A stretch of 64,000 nucleotides of DNA from Persephonella sp. IF05-L8 (GTDB lineage: Bacteria > Aquificota > Aquificia > Aquificales > Hydrogenothermaceae): NCBI RefSeq assembly GCF_000703045.1, contig NZ_JNLJ01000005.1:349023-413022 (forward strand), given 5' to 3'. Below the pieces are notes generated by a model. The model did not search any database. It saw only the letters and a list, made by a program, of their open reading frames with translations, and was not told where the DNA came from. Of the stretch, positions 7,762 to 17,028 are shown piece by piece; position 1 is the first letter of the stretch, and each line of letters opens with the position of its first letter. Made by a program: the position numbers and the translations under genes.

Positions 7762-9216
7762 ATGGAAAAAAAGAAAGTGGTTTACAGAAGGCATGACAGG
7801 AATGACATACCTTTACTTCCACCAGAAGTGAGAAAAAACACTTTCAAAGAGTATTCCTTAGGTCTCGGGCATACTGCAGCTAAGGATGAATCATTTAGAT
7901 GTATTTTATGTAAAAAGCCTCCATGTCAGGAATACAAAGGAGGATATGGTTGTCCTGTTTTAGGAGATATTAATTTATGGATTGAGCAAATTCAGAATAA
8001 TAACGTTTTTGAAGCTTTAAGAATACTCAGAGAGAAAAATCCATTCCCTTCAATATGTGGAAGAGTATGTCCACAGGATAGATTATGTGAAAGCACCTGT
8101 GTTTTAACTTTTAAAGATAACGGACAGCCTGTTAATATTGGGGGTCTGGAAAGATTTGTAGGCGATTCAGTAAGAATGAGCGGTGTAGATTGGAAAGACC
8201 CTCAAGACCCACCAACAGGGAAAAAGGTTGCTGTAATTGGGGCAGGCCCTGCAGGATTATCGGCAGCTTACTTCCTTGCCAGAAAAGGACACTCAGTAAC
8301 AGTTTTTGAGGCTCTGCCATTTACAGGTGGAGTTATGAGATATGGAATTCCATCCCCACGACTTGATAGAGAAGTTCTTGACTGGGAAATCTCACTTATA
8401 GAAAAACTTGGAGTTGAGATTAAGACAGGTGTAAAAGTAGGAAAAGATATTTCCCTGGAAGAGCTAAGAAAACAGTTTGATGCTGTGTTTATTGGTGCTG
8501 GTTCAGGTAGAGGAAAGAAAATGGGAATTCCCGGAGAAGATTTAAAAGGTGTTTATACAGCTATATCATTCCTTATGAAAGTAAATGTTGATTATGTTGA
8601 TGAAATGCTTGCACCTGAAACTGATGTAGAATTACCAAGAAATAAAAAGGTTGCAGTAATAGGTGGTGGATTTACAGCAGCTGACTGTGTATACACATCC
8701 ATAAGACTTGGAAATGAGACACACCTTGTTTACAGAAGAACCAGAGAAACTTCTTCTGCAAGACAGGAAGAATGGGACCACCTGGCTGATGAAGGAGCAA
8801 TTCTGCACTGGCTTACACAACCAATTGAAGTTGTTGGAAATGATAAAGGAGAGGTTGTAGGTCTTAAGTGCATTAAAATGGAGCTTGTTCCAGATGAGAA
8901 AGGAGGAAGACCAAGACCTAAGCCAATAGAAGGTTCAGAGCACATTATAGAATGTGATGCAGTTATAATGGCTGTTGGTCAGGGAGATAACCCTCTTGCT
9001 TACAAAGATGTTCCAGGATTAAAGATAGATAAATGGAACAACCTGTCCACAGTTGATAGCAAATTTAGAACAAATATTGAAGGTGTATTTGCAGGTGGAG
9101 ATGTTGTAAATGGTGGAGATACTGTTGTTGTTGCGGTAAGACATGGTAGAGACGCTGCAGAAGCTATCCATGAATACCTTATGACTGGAAAATGGGAGTA
9201 TGAAGGAGAAGGATAA
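7762..9216 (+). CDS. GltD-like NAD(P)H-dependent flavoprotein (glutamate synthase small-subunit family)
   Basis: The 484-residue protein has an N-terminal cysteine-rich region that would bind Fe-S clusters (CILCKKPPC, CGRVCPQDRLCESTC). Next come an FAD site, VIGAGPAGLSAAY, near residue 157, and an NAD(P)H site, VIGGGFTAADC, near residue 300. A final FAGGDVVNGGDTVV segment contacts FAD. It matches the stand-alone 'homotetrameric' GltA/GltD family, whose members include glutamate synthase beta chains and NfnB-like electron transfer subunits. No large glutamate synthase subunit is adjacent, so the acceptor is uncertain. AGGAGG precedes the ATG. A strong terminator follows. Confidence 0.9.
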   Translation: MEKKKVVYRRHDRNDIPLLPPEVRKNTFKEYSLGLGHTAAKDESFRCILCKKPPCQEYKGGYGCPVLGDINLWIEQIQNNNVFEALRILREKNPFPSICGRVCPQDRLCESTCVLTFKDNGQPVNIGGLERFVGDSVRMSGVDWKDPQDPPTGKKVAVIGAGPAGLSAAYFLARKGHSVTVFEALPFTGGVMRYGIPSPRLDREVLDWEISLIEKLGVEIKTGVKVGKDISLEELRKQFDAVFIGAGSGRGKKMGIPGEDLKGVYTAISFLMKVNVDYVDEMLAPETDVELPRNKKVAVIGGGFTAADCVYTSIRLGNETHLVYRRTRETSSARQEEWDHLADEGAILHWLTQPIEVVGNDKGEVVGLKCIKMELVPDEKGGRPRPKPIEGSEHIIECDAVIMAVGQGDNPLAYKDVPGLKIDKWNNLSTVDSKFRTNIEGVFAGGDVVNGGDTVVVAVRHGRDAAEAIHEYLMTGKWEYEGEG

Positions 9217-9224
9217 AATTTTTT

Positions 9225-9250
9225 AAGGGGGCTTTAAAGCCCCCTTTTTT
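9225..9250 (+). terminator. Intrinsic terminator after the GltD-like gene
   Basis: A near-perfect palindrome, gggggc ttt aaa gccccc, is followed by six T residues. It sits between two convergent genes. The T-run favours the plus strand, though the stem could also act on the carboxylase transcript. Confidence 0.88.
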
Positions 9251-9254
9251 ATTT

Positions 9255-11090
9255 TTAAGGAACTATTTTCATCAGACATTCATCTGGATTAACCTGGTCA
9301 CCTTCCCTGACATAAACCTCTTCAACTGTTCCATCTATCGGAGAATGTATCTCATTTTCCATCTTCATAGCTTCAACAATCAGAAGAACATCACCTTTTT
9401 TAACCTTATCCCCAGGTGAAACTTTTACAGAAACTACCTTTCCAGGCATTGGAGAGCTTATATCTCCAACATCAACAGCTTTTGGTCTTTTTGCTGGAAT
9501 ACCTTCAGGAAGAGTTTCCAATTTTTCACCAACTTCAATTTCTCTAATCGGTTGGACTATTGTTTCTTCAAGTCTTCCATCAACACGGACAAAATAAGGG
9601 GTTCCACCTTCAACTGGGCTTCCTACACCTGCAATCTGGATATGGTATGTTTCACCATGAAGGGTTATATTAAACTCAATTGGTGCCTTTGTTGTGCAGG
9701 CTTCCTCTTCAGTAATCTCTTCAATCTCAGGAGGTAATGCTTCTCCTTTCTCAAATTTTTCTCTCCATTCGAAGAACTCTTTTGCAACCTGTGGGAACAG
9801 GCAGTAAGAAATTATATCTTCCTCACTTCTTGCACCGACTTTTTGAGCTTCTTCTGTGCATTTATCCAGTTCTGGCTCCAGAAGGTCAGCAGGTCTAACT
9901 TCTATTGGTTTTTCATCTCCTATAATTTTTTCAATTATTTCTGGTTTAATCGGTGCTGGGGGTCTTCCATAAAGTCCTTTAACATAATCCTTTGTTTCTT
10001 TTGTAACTACCTTGTATCTTTCACCCTGGAGAACATTCAGTAAAGCCTGTGTTCCAACAATCTGTGATGTTGGAGTAACAAGGGGAGGATATCCAAGGTC
10101 TTCTCTAACCCTTGCAACCTCCTTTTTAACTTCATCAAGCTTATCAAGGGCATCATTTTCCTTAAGCTGTGCAACAAAGTTAGACATCATACCACCTGGT
10201 ATTTGATGTATAAGAACCTGAGAATCAGGCCATTTCTCAGCTGTGTCGTATTTTTTGTATTTTTTCCTTACTTCTTTTAGATACTCTGCAACCTCTTCAA
10301 TAATATCAAGATTTATTTTTGTTTCATAGCCAAACTCTTTAAGAACATAAACCATTGTTTCATTTGGAGGATGGGCTGTCAGCCATGACCATGTTGATAC
10401 ATCGGTGTCTATTATGTCTGCCCCTGCTTCAACAGATTTGAGTAATGTCATCTCTGCCATTGCAGCTGTTGACTGGGCATGAATATGAACTGGTAATTTC
10501 ACTTCTTCCTTTAGTCTTCCTACAAGTTCATAAGCAACCTTAGGAGATAGTATTCCAGCCTGGTCTTTTATGGAGATAATATCTACTCCAAGGTCTCTAA
10601 GCTGCTTTGCTATTCCCACATAGTAATCAACAGTATGAACAGGGCTTATAGTGTAAGAGAGAACTCCCTTTACAATCTTACCTTCTTCCTTTGCCACTGA
10701 AATGGCAACTTCCATATTTCTTACATCATTGAGGGCATCAAATATCCTGAAAACATCTATTCCATTCTCAGCAGCTTTTCTAACGAAGGCTTCAACAACA
10801 TCATCAGGATAATGTCTGTAACCAACAATATTTTGACCCCTTAAAAGCATCTCAAGTTTTGTATTTGGGGCTACTTCTTTAAACTTTCTTAATCTTTCCC
10901 ATGGGTCTTCTTTCAGGTATCTAAGGCATACATCAAAGGTTGCACCACCCCATACTTCAAGAGACCAGAAACCTGCTTTGTCTAACTTTTCTGCTGCAGG
11001 GAGTAAATCCTCTGTTCTCACCCTTGTGGCTAATAAACTTTGTTGCCCATCTCTTAAGGTTACATCTGTAAACTCAATGGTTCTTCCCAT
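9255..11090 (-). CDS. pycB: Biotin-dependent carboxyltransferase subunit (PycB / CfiA / oxaloacetate decarboxylase alpha family)
   Basis: The 611-residue protein has an HMGL-like carboxyltransferase barrel starting FTDVTLRDGQQSL, with metal-site HIHAQST near residue 210. A conserved carboxylase domain follows. The biotinyl domain ends with VEAMKMENE, placing the biotinylated Lys near residue 576. Relatives are the B subunit of two-subunit pyruvate carboxylase and CfiA of Hydrogenobacter 2-oxoglutarate carboxylase. The window carries a monomeric isocitrate dehydrogenase, and Hydrogenothermaceae are thought to carboxylate 2-oxoglutarate directly with it. A pyruvate-carboxylase role therefore seems more likely. 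The biotin carboxylase partner is not here. A palindrome overlaps its -10. Confidence 0.88.
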   Translation of the reverse strand: MGRTIEFTDVTLRDGQQSLLATRVRTEDLLPAAEKLDKAGFWSLEVWGGATFDVCLRYLKEDPWERLRKFKEVAPNTKLEMLLRGQNIVGYRHYPDDVVEAFVRKAAENGIDVFRIFDALNDVRNMEVAISVAKEEGKIVKGVLSYTISPVHTVDYYVGIAKQLRDLGVDIISIKDQAGILSPKVAYELVGRLKEEVKLPVHIHAQSTAAMAEMTLLKSVEAGADIIDTDVSTWSWLTAHPPNETMVYVLKEFGYETKINLDIIEEVAEYLKEVRKKYKKYDTAEKWPDSQVLIHQIPGGMMSNFVAQLKENDALDKLDEVKKEVARVREDLGYPPLVTPTSQIVGTQALLNVLQGERYKVVTKETKDYVKGLYGRPPAPIKPEIIEKIIGDEKPIEVRPADLLEPELDKCTEEAQKVGARSEEDIISYCLFPQVAKEFFEWREKFEKGEALPPEIEEITEEEACTTKAPIEFNITLHGETYHIQIAGVGSPVEGGTPYFVRVDGRLEETIVQPIREIEVGEKLETLPEGIPAKRPKAVDVGDISSPMPGKVVSVKVSPGDKVKKGDVLLIVEAMKMENEIHSPIDGTVEEVYVREGDQVNPDECLMKIVP

Positions 11091-11134
11091 CTTAAACTCC
11101 CGTATTAATTAGTATCCTGATTAAAATCTCATAT

Positions 11135-11153
11135 ATTATACAATAAATTGTAT
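11135..11153. promoter_or_regulatory. Palindromic operator candidate overlapping the carboxylase -10
   Basis: ATACAAT-AA-ATTGTAT at 11138-11153 is a perfect 7-base inverted repeat. On the minus strand TATAAT (11140-11135) overlaps its edge and lies about 45 bases before the carboxylase start. The site sits between divergent starts (11090 and 11176), so a dimeric repressor there could also affect murD. Confidence 0.45.
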
Positions 11154-11175
11154 TAGTCATATTCAGGGGTGTCAG

Positions 11176-12420
11176 GTGGTACTAATTTACGGCAAAGGTA
11201 AAACAGGGCAGGCAGTTTTTGAGTTTTTAAATGAAAAAAGAGAAAAAATATTAATAAGGGATGATTTTGACTTTGTAGAAGAGGATTTAAAAGATACAAG
11301 TCAAATAATTGTTTCTCCGGGAGTTCCATTTTTTCATCAGATATACAAACTTGCCAGAAAAAATAATATAGAAATAATCGGGGAGATAGAATTTGCATAC
11401 AGATATTTTGATGGCTTTATCACAGCAATAACAGGAACAGATGGTAAATCAACCACAACTTATCTTCTGGGACAACTTCTTCAAGAAAAAAAAACCTTCA
11501 TCGGTGGAAATTATGGGGAGCCTTTTGTAAATGCCATAAAGGAAAACAAAAAAAATGCTGTTTTGGAACTTTCTTCTTTCCAGATATACTCCACAAAAAA
11601 TTTTAAGCCTGATATAGCCATATTTCTTAACTTTTCCACAGACCATTTAAACTGGCATAAAACGGAAAAACATTATTTACTGTCTAAATACAGATTATTT
11701 AAAAATCAGACCGAAAAAGATATAGCCATACTGAACTTTGACGACGAAAAAGTAAAAAACAGCCCTACCAGAGCAAAGAGATACTATTTTTCTTTGGAAA
11801 AACTGCCTGATAATGTAGAAGGTATTTATCCTGATGGAAGTAGTCTATACCTGAAAATTAACGGCAAACAAGAAAAGATAAATATCTCAGGTTTCAAACT
11901 AATAGGGGAACATAATCTTCAAAATTTAATGGCAGCTGTCCTTGCAGCATATCTGCAGGGAATTTCAATTGATAAAATAAACAAAAAAATCCCTGAATTA
12001 AAATCCCTTCCTTACAGAATAGAATTCAAAAAAGAGATTAACGGGATTAAATTTTACAACGATGCAAAATCAACCACTGTCCAATCTGTGTTAAAGGCTG
12101 TTGAGAGTTTTAATGAAAAAGTAGTTCTTATCTTAGGAGGAATTTACAAAGGTGGGGATTTTTCTGTTTTAAGGGATATTCCAAATATATCCAAATTTGT
12201 AATCATCGGACAGGATAAAGAAAGTTTGCAAAGGATGATAAATAGACCTGAAAAAACATATCTGGCTGATACACTAAAAGAAGCTGTAAAGACTGCTTAT
12301 TCTCTGGCCGAAAAAGGAAATATAGTTTTATTTTCCCCTGGATGTGCCAGCTTTGATATGTTCAAAAATTACATAGATAGGGGAGAACAATTCAATAAAA
12401 TAGTAGAAGAACTGGAATAA
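11176..12420 (+). CDS. murD: UDP-N-acetylmuramoyl-L-alanine--D-glutamate ligase
   Basis: The 414-residue Mur ligase has the ATP loop TGTDGKSTT near residue 94, FLNFSTDHLNWH near residue 155, and the C-terminal YNDAKSTT near residue 295. MurD adds D-glutamate to UDP-MurNAc-L-Ala in the cytoplasm. The start is a GTG with AGGGGTG shortly upstream. The N-terminal nucleotide-binding domain is compact. It opens a ten-gene plus-strand run of cell-wall and division genes. The next gene's ATG follows the stop codon without a gap. Confidence 0.95.
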   Translation: MVLIYGKGKTGQAVFEFLNEKREKILIRDDFDFVEEDLKDTSQIIVSPGVPFFHQIYKLARKNNIEIIGEIEFAYRYFDGFITAITGTDGKSTTTYLLGQLLQEKKTFIGGNYGEPFVNAIKENKKNAVLELSSFQIYSTKNFKPDIAIFLNFSTDHLNWHKTEKHYLLSKYRLFKNQTEKDIAILNFDDEKVKNSPTRAKRYYFSLEKLPDNVEGIYPDGSSLYLKINGKQEKINISGFKLIGEHNLQNLMAAVLAAYLQGISIDKINKKIPELKSLPYRIEFKKEINGIKFYNDAKSTTVQSVLKAVESFNEKVVLILGGIYKGGDFSVLRDIPNISKFVIIGQDKESLQRMINRPEKTYLADTLKEAVKTAYSLAEKGNIVLFSPGCASFDMFKNYIDRGEQFNKIVEELE

Positions 12421-13551
12421 ATGATAAGAAACTTTTATTTTGATAGAGTTTTATTTATAGCTTTTTTTGTTTTGATGATTTTGGGACTTATTTTTGTCTA
12501 TAGTGCCACATCAATCCCTTCTCTTATAAACCACGAAGACCCGTTTTTATATCTGAAACGTGAGGTTATATGGCTGTTTATTGGTTTTGTGGCAATGATA
12601 GGAGCATACCTTACCCCTGTGGAAACCCTGAAAAAGATTGCTTATCCTCTTGCCCTACTTACAATAGCACTACTTGTAATTGTTCTTATAATGCCAGCAA
12701 ATATAAATGGATTATCAGTCAAAAGATGGATAGACCTTGGTTTTGCCAGATTTCAACCTTCTGAGCTTGCAAAGTTATCCGTAATCCTATTTTTAGCATA
12801 CTTTATTTCCCGAAAGGAAAATGATGAGAAATTCTTAAAAAGCTGGACTGCTATCTTTGTTGCATTATCATTCCCGACAGTTGTAATAGCTCTTATTCTG
12901 ATTGAGCCACACAAAGGTGCGGCTATATTTATAGCAGTATTAACCTTTCTTATTATGTTCAGTTCAAGATTATCAACTTTAAAAGTCATGGTTTTCCCTG
13001 TTTTAGCCACTCCTGTTTTTATCTATGTGATAATGTTTTCCCATTATGCCCACAAAAGAATAGAGGCGATGCTTGACCCTATAGCAAATCGTTCAGGTGT
13101 AAGTTATCAGGTGTTTCAATCAATTCTTGCCTTCGTAAAAGGTGGGCTTACAGGTGAAGGAATAGGTGGCGGAACACAGAAACTAAAATATCTACCTGAG
13201 ATACATACAGACTATATTTTTGCCCTTATAGGAGAGGAGGCAGGTTTTATCGGGGCTGTTTTAATCATTGGAATATTCCTTATAATCTTATACAGAGGAA
13301 TAAAGATTAGCCTTGACCTTGATGATACTTTTTCCCAGATTTTAGGGGTAGGATTAACATACCTGATTGTCCTCCAGGCAGTTATGCATATGGCAGTAAA
13401 TTCCAGCATATTCCCACCTACAGGTTTTACACTTCCGTTTATTAGCTATGGAGGTTCATCCCTGCTTATAATGGCAATATCTGCTGGAATACTCCTGAGA
13501 CTTTCAAAAGAGCCTAAAAAAAGTATATACAAGAGGTCAGTTATCAGTTGA
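12421..13551 (+). CDS. ftsW: SEDS glycosyltransferase FtsW
   Basis: The 376-residue protein has about ten hydrophobic segments. SEDS signatures include YSATS, KRWIDLG with FQPSELAK near residue 118, a large periplasmic loop after residue 215, and GFTLPFISYGGSS near residue 335. FtsW polymerises lipid II at the septum together with PBP3/FtsI, whose gene lies near 54 kb. Location inside the dcw cluster favours FtsW over RodA. The stop overlaps the TTG start of murG within TTGA. Confidence 0.93.
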   Translation: MIRNFYFDRVLFIAFFVLMILGLIFVYSATSIPSLINHEDPFLYLKREVIWLFIGFVAMIGAYLTPVETLKKIAYPLALLTIALLVIVLIMPANINGLSVKRWIDLGFARFQPSELAKLSVILFLAYFISRKENDEKFLKSWTAIFVALSFPTVVIALILIEPHKGAAIFIAVLTFLIMFSSRLSTLKVMVFPVLATPVFIYVIMFSHYAHKRIEAMLDPIANRSGVSYQVFQSILAFVKGGLTGEGIGGGTQKLKYLPEIHTDYIFALIGEEAGFIGAVLIIGIFLIILYRGIKISLDLDDTFSQILGVGLTYLIVLQAVMHMAVNSSIFPPTGFTLPFISYGGSSLLIMAISAGILLRLSKEPKKSIYKRSVIS

Positions 13552-14600
13552 AAAAGGTTTTTATAGCAGGTGGTGGAACAGGAGGACATTTTTATCCTGC
13601 TGTTTCAGTAGCCACAGAGCTTATAAATAATGGCTATCAGGTGATTTATTTTGGCACTAAAAAAGGCATAGAAAGCAAAAAGGATTTTCCAGCCTCACAG
13701 AAGCATCTATTTGATATAGAAGGTGTCAGAGGAAGAAATCCCAGAAATGCAGTTAAATCTGCACTAAAATTGCTAAAAACATCCCTTTTTATCAGGTCAT
13801 TAATCAAAAAGGAAAAACCTGATTTTGTTTTATGTTTTGGAGGATATTCCTCTCTACCCCTTGGGCTTGCTGCAGCAGGTAAAGTCCCTTTATTTCTACA
13901 CGAACAAAACTCAATTCCATCTTATACAAACAAATTATTGTCTTTATTTGCAAAAAAAATATTTATAACATTTGAAGTATCAAAAAAATATTTCCCAGAG
14001 AAGAAAACAGTCTTAACAGGTTTGCCACTGAGACAGGAGCTTTTAGAAGACCTAAAAATTCCACAAAACAGAGCCAGAGATATTATAAATATTCCCGACA
14101 AAAAAACAGTTCTTGTTTTTGGTGGAAGTCAGGGTTCCAGAGCGATTTCTGAAAATGCCATAAAACTGGCACAAAACAGGAAAGACCTGCAATTTATTCT
14201 GATAGGAGGTAAAAATTTCAAAAAACCTGAAAATCTTCCTGACAACATAAAATATTTTGATTTTTATGACAGAATGGGGATTTTATATTCTGCATCAGAT
14301 ATTATTATTGCCCGTTCAGGTGCCGCCTCTACTTACGAAATCCTGGCAGCTGGGAAACCTGCAGTTTTTATACCTTATCCTTATGCTGCCTCAGACCATC
14401 AGTATTACAATGTAAAATGGCTTGAAGAAAAAGGACTGTGCCATATAATAAGAGAAAACCAGTTAACACTGGAAACTCTGCAAGAAAAGATAAATGATTT
14501 ACTATCAAAAAATATACAAAAAGAGATAAAATCTTTATATATATCTAATTCAGCAAAAAAAATACTGAAAGAGATATTTAATGAACTGGATAGAGTTTGA
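13548..14600 (+). CDS. murG: Undecaprenyldiphospho-muramoylpentapeptide beta-N-acetylglucosaminyltransferase
   Basis: The 350-residue GT28-family protein begins with the GGGTGGHFYPA loop. It has FGGYSSLPLGLAA near residue 100, FGGSQGSRAISE near residue 187, and RSGAASTYEILAAGKPA near residue 257. MurG attaches GlcNAc to lipid I to make lipid II at the inner membrane face. The TTG start overlaps the ftsW TGA and the 3' end overlaps murB by 20 bases, so expression is tightly coupled. The usual downstream murC is absent. Confidence 0.96.
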   Translation: MKKVFIAGGGTGGHFYPAVSVATELINNGYQVIYFGTKKGIESKKDFPASQKHLFDIEGVRGRNPRNAVKSALKLLKTSLFIRSLIKKEKPDFVLCFGGYSSLPLGLAAAGKVPLFLHEQNSIPSYTNKLLSLFAKKIFITFEVSKKYFPEKKTVLTGLPLRQELLEDLKIPQNRARDIINIPDKKTVLVFGGSQGSRAISENAIKLAQNRKDLQFILIGGKNFKKPENLPDNIKYFDFYDRMGILYSASDIIIARSGAASTYEILAAGKPAVFIPYPYAASDHQYYNVKWLEEKGLCHIIRENQLTLETLQEKINDLLSKNIQKEIKSLYISNSAKKILKEIFNELDRV

Positions 14601-15453
14601 AGAAAATGTTGATTTATCAAAATTTTGCACCATAAAAATAGGTGGCAGTGCCAAAAAAATTTATTTTCCTAAAAACAAACAGGAAATCATAGACCTTATT
14701 AAACTATCTACAGATACAGGTAAACCATTTTTCCCAATAGGTATTGGCAGTAATACCGTTTTTTCCGATGGGATTTTAGAGCATATATTTGTTTCAACAA
14801 AAAACTTAAAAAAATATGAAATCATCGAAAAAGAAGGCCTTTTTTACATAAAAGCACAGGCAGGGGTTAGTTTTAAAACAATAAACTCAATAATCAAAAA
14901 ATATAATCTTGAGGGCTTTGAGAACCTTTCAGGTATTCCTGCAACCATTGGCGGTGCAGTTGTTATGAATGCAGGAGCTTTCGGCAGCGAGATTGCAGAC
15001 ATAATTCATGAGGTAATCTGGATAGATAAAGGAGGAAATATCCACAAACTAAAAAGAGAGGAAATAGACTTTAAATACAGACATTCTCCATTCCAGAAAA
15101 ATGGTTTTGTTTTTGAAGCTACAATAAAACTAAAACCTTCAGACAAAAATATAGCCCAAATAATTAAAAAACATCTTGAAGAAAGAAATAAAAAACAGCC
15201 ACTTAATCTGCCAACATCTGGCTCAACCTTCAAAAATCCCCCAAACTATGCAGCAGGCTATCTACTTGAAAAGGCAGGTCTAAAAGGATACAGAATAGGA
15301 AATGTTGCTTTCTCAGACAAGCATGCCAACTTTCTGGTTAATTTCGGTGGAGGAAAGTTCAAAGAATTAAAGGAATTAATACAGACTGCCGAAAGAAGAA
15401 TTGGGGAATTATACAAAATTAAACTTGAAAGGGAAATAGAAATTGTTGAATAA
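14581..15453 (+). CDS. murB: UDP-N-acetylmuramate dehydrogenase
   Basis: The 290-residue FAD-linked reductase has IGIGSNTVFSDG near residue 57, GIPATIGGAVVMNAGAFG near residue 118 and TSGSTFKNP near residue 216. The SGSTFKNP serine is the catalytic acid of MurB. It is the shorter, type II form seen in thermophiles and Gram-positives. It reduces UDP-GlcNAc-enolpyruvate with NADPH. It overlaps both neighbours (20 bases with murG, 11 with ddl). Confidence 0.95.
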   Translation: MNWIEFEENVDLSKFCTIKIGGSAKKIYFPKNKQEIIDLIKLSTDTGKPFFPIGIGSNTVFSDGILEHIFVSTKNLKKYEIIEKEGLFYIKAQAGVSFKTINSIIKKYNLEGFENLSGIPATIGGAVVMNAGAFGSEIADIIHEVIWIDKGGNIHKLKREEIDFKYRHSPFQKNGFVFEATIKLKPSDKNIAQIIKKHLEERNKKQPLNLPTSGSTFKNPPNYAAGYLLEKAGLKGYRIGNVAFSDKHANFLVNFGGGKFKELKELIQTAERRIGELYKIKLEREIEIVE

Positions 15454-16354
15454 GCTGAAAATAGCACTATTATACGGAGGGTCTTCATCAGAAAGAGAAA
15501 TATCAATAAAAAGTGGTCAGGCAGTTGAAGAAGCACTAAAAAGATTATCTCTAAATTACAAAGTTTTTGACCCTATCAATCCACCAGAATTTACAAAGTC
15601 TTTGCTTGAATATAATCCAGACCTTGTTTTTAATATGCTCCACGGTAAAGGTGGAGAAGATGGAGCAATACAGGGTTTCCTTGAAACCCTTGGTTTTAGA
15701 TACACAGGTTCACCTATAAAAGCCAGTGCTATAGCCATTGACAAAAACCTGACCAAAGAAATTGCCCGAGCTAACGGAATAAACACACCAGACTGGGTTT
15801 TGATAGAGGATATTTCCCAGCTAAAACAGATTAATCTTCAGTTTCCAGTTGTGGTAAAACCGGACACAGAAGGCTCATCAATAGGAGTTTTTATAGTTAA
15901 TAATAACGAAGAACTCACAGAAGCAGTTAAAAAAGCACTAAAACTTGACCCAAAGGTATTGATTGAACAATATATAAAAGGCAGAGAAATCACTGTCGGA
16001 ATTCTTAATGGACAGGTTTTAGAGCCTATCGAAATCAAAGTTGAAGAAGGATTTTATGATTTTGAAAACAAATATTTATCAGAAAAAACCCAGTATATAA
16101 TCTCACCTTATATGAAAGAGGAAACACGAAACAAACTGGAAAAGAATTCTCTACAGCTTTATAAACTGCTTGAATGTAGAGGAGTAGTAAGAATAGATTA
16201 TATGCTTGATGAAAAAGAAATCCCTTATTTACTGGAAATAAATACAATCCCTGGTATGACAGACCATAGTCTTGTTCCTAAAGCAGCAGCTGCCAAAGGA
16301 ATAGATTTTGACAGGCTTGTTCTTGAAATAATAAAAGGAGCTTTAGATGAGTAA
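15443..16354 (+). CDS. ddl: D-alanine--D-alanine ligase
   Basis: The 303-residue ATP-grasp enzyme carries LLYGGSSSEREISI near residue 10, LHGKGGEDGAIQG near residue 69, VVKPDTEGSSIGV near residue 137 and LEINTIPGMTDHS near residue 265. All are diagnostic of Ddl. The proposed start is a TTG inside the end of murB. A second TTG directly follows it and could serve instead. The 3' end overlaps ftsQ by 8 bases. Confidence 0.95.
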   Translation: MLNKLKIALLYGGSSSEREISIKSGQAVEEALKRLSLNYKVFDPINPPEFTKSLLEYNPDLVFNMLHGKGGEDGAIQGFLETLGFRYTGSPIKASAIAIDKNLTKEIARANGINTPDWVLIEDISQLKQINLQFPVVVKPDTEGSSIGVFIVNNNEELTEAVKKALKLDPKVLIEQYIKGREITVGILNGQVLEPIEIKVEEGFYDFENKYLSEKTQYIISPYMKEETRNKLEKNSLQLYKLLECRGVVRIDYMLDEKEIPYLLEINTIPGMTDHSLVPKAAAAKGIDFDRLVLEIIKGALDE

Positions 16355-17027
16355 GAAAGCAAAGATAACACTTGCAGCATTCTGGATAATTTTATGTGCG
16401 GCATTTGGCATATTTTCTCCAACACTACCGTATGTAAAAGAATTTTTTGAGATAAAACAGGTAAACGTAAAAGGAACAGACAAATTCACAAAAGAAGATA
16501 TTAAAAAAATATTTGAGAAAGAAAACTGGTTTTTCATAGACAAAGAAAAAATAGAAAAAGAACTTAAAAAATATAATTTTGTAAAAGAAGTAGCTATTAA
16601 TAGATTATTTGTTGGTAATATAGACCTTATAGTCCTTGAAAGAAAACCTTTTGCAATTCTTTCTTATAAGAAAAAGCAGTATCTAATTGATGAGGATGGT
16701 GTCAGATTAGACCCAAAATATTATGGTAAAAAATATACAAAAAATCTTCCTATCATAGTATATAATGATAAAACTATAAAAAAAGAAAAATTGCAAAAAG
16801 TGGATTTGATAAAGGAAGAATTTCAGGATTTGCTTAATATAAAAAGATTTTATGTGTATAAAAGCCAGATAGCTTGCAAAACCTCAGACAATAAAATTGT
16901 GGTTTTCAGCACAAAAGACCTTGAAAAAAGTATAGAAAGAGCCAAAACATTTATTAAAAAGGTAGGAATTTCTGAATTTTCTTATCTTAATTTTAGTTTT
17001 GAATCAATGGTAGTAGTGAGGAGATAA
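16347..17027 (+). CDS. ftsQ: Cell division protein FtsQ/DivIB-like
   Basis: The 226-residue protein has one N-terminal membrane helix (about residues 8-27). A POTRA-like domain starts at IKQVNVKGTDKFTKEDI. A beta domain with LIVLERKPFAILSYKKKQYLIDEDGV follows, the usual FtsQ layout. FtsQ is a periplasmic scaffold that recruits FtsL and FtsB to the septum. Sequence conservation is weak in this family, so the identification also rests on its place directly before ftsA-ftsZ. It is separated from ftsA by one base. Confidence 0.88.
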   Translation: MSKKAKITLAAFWIILCAAFGIFSPTLPYVKEFFEIKQVNVKGTDKFTKEDIKKIFEKENWFFIDKEKIEKELKKYNFVKEVAINRLFVGNIDLIVLERKPFAILSYKKKQYLIDEDGVRLDPKYYGKKYTKNLPIIVYNDKTIKKEKLQKVDLIKEEFQDLLNIKRFYVYKSQIACKTSDNKIVVFSTKDLEKSIERAKTFIKKVGISEFSYLNFSFESMVVVRR

Positions 17028-17028
17028 A

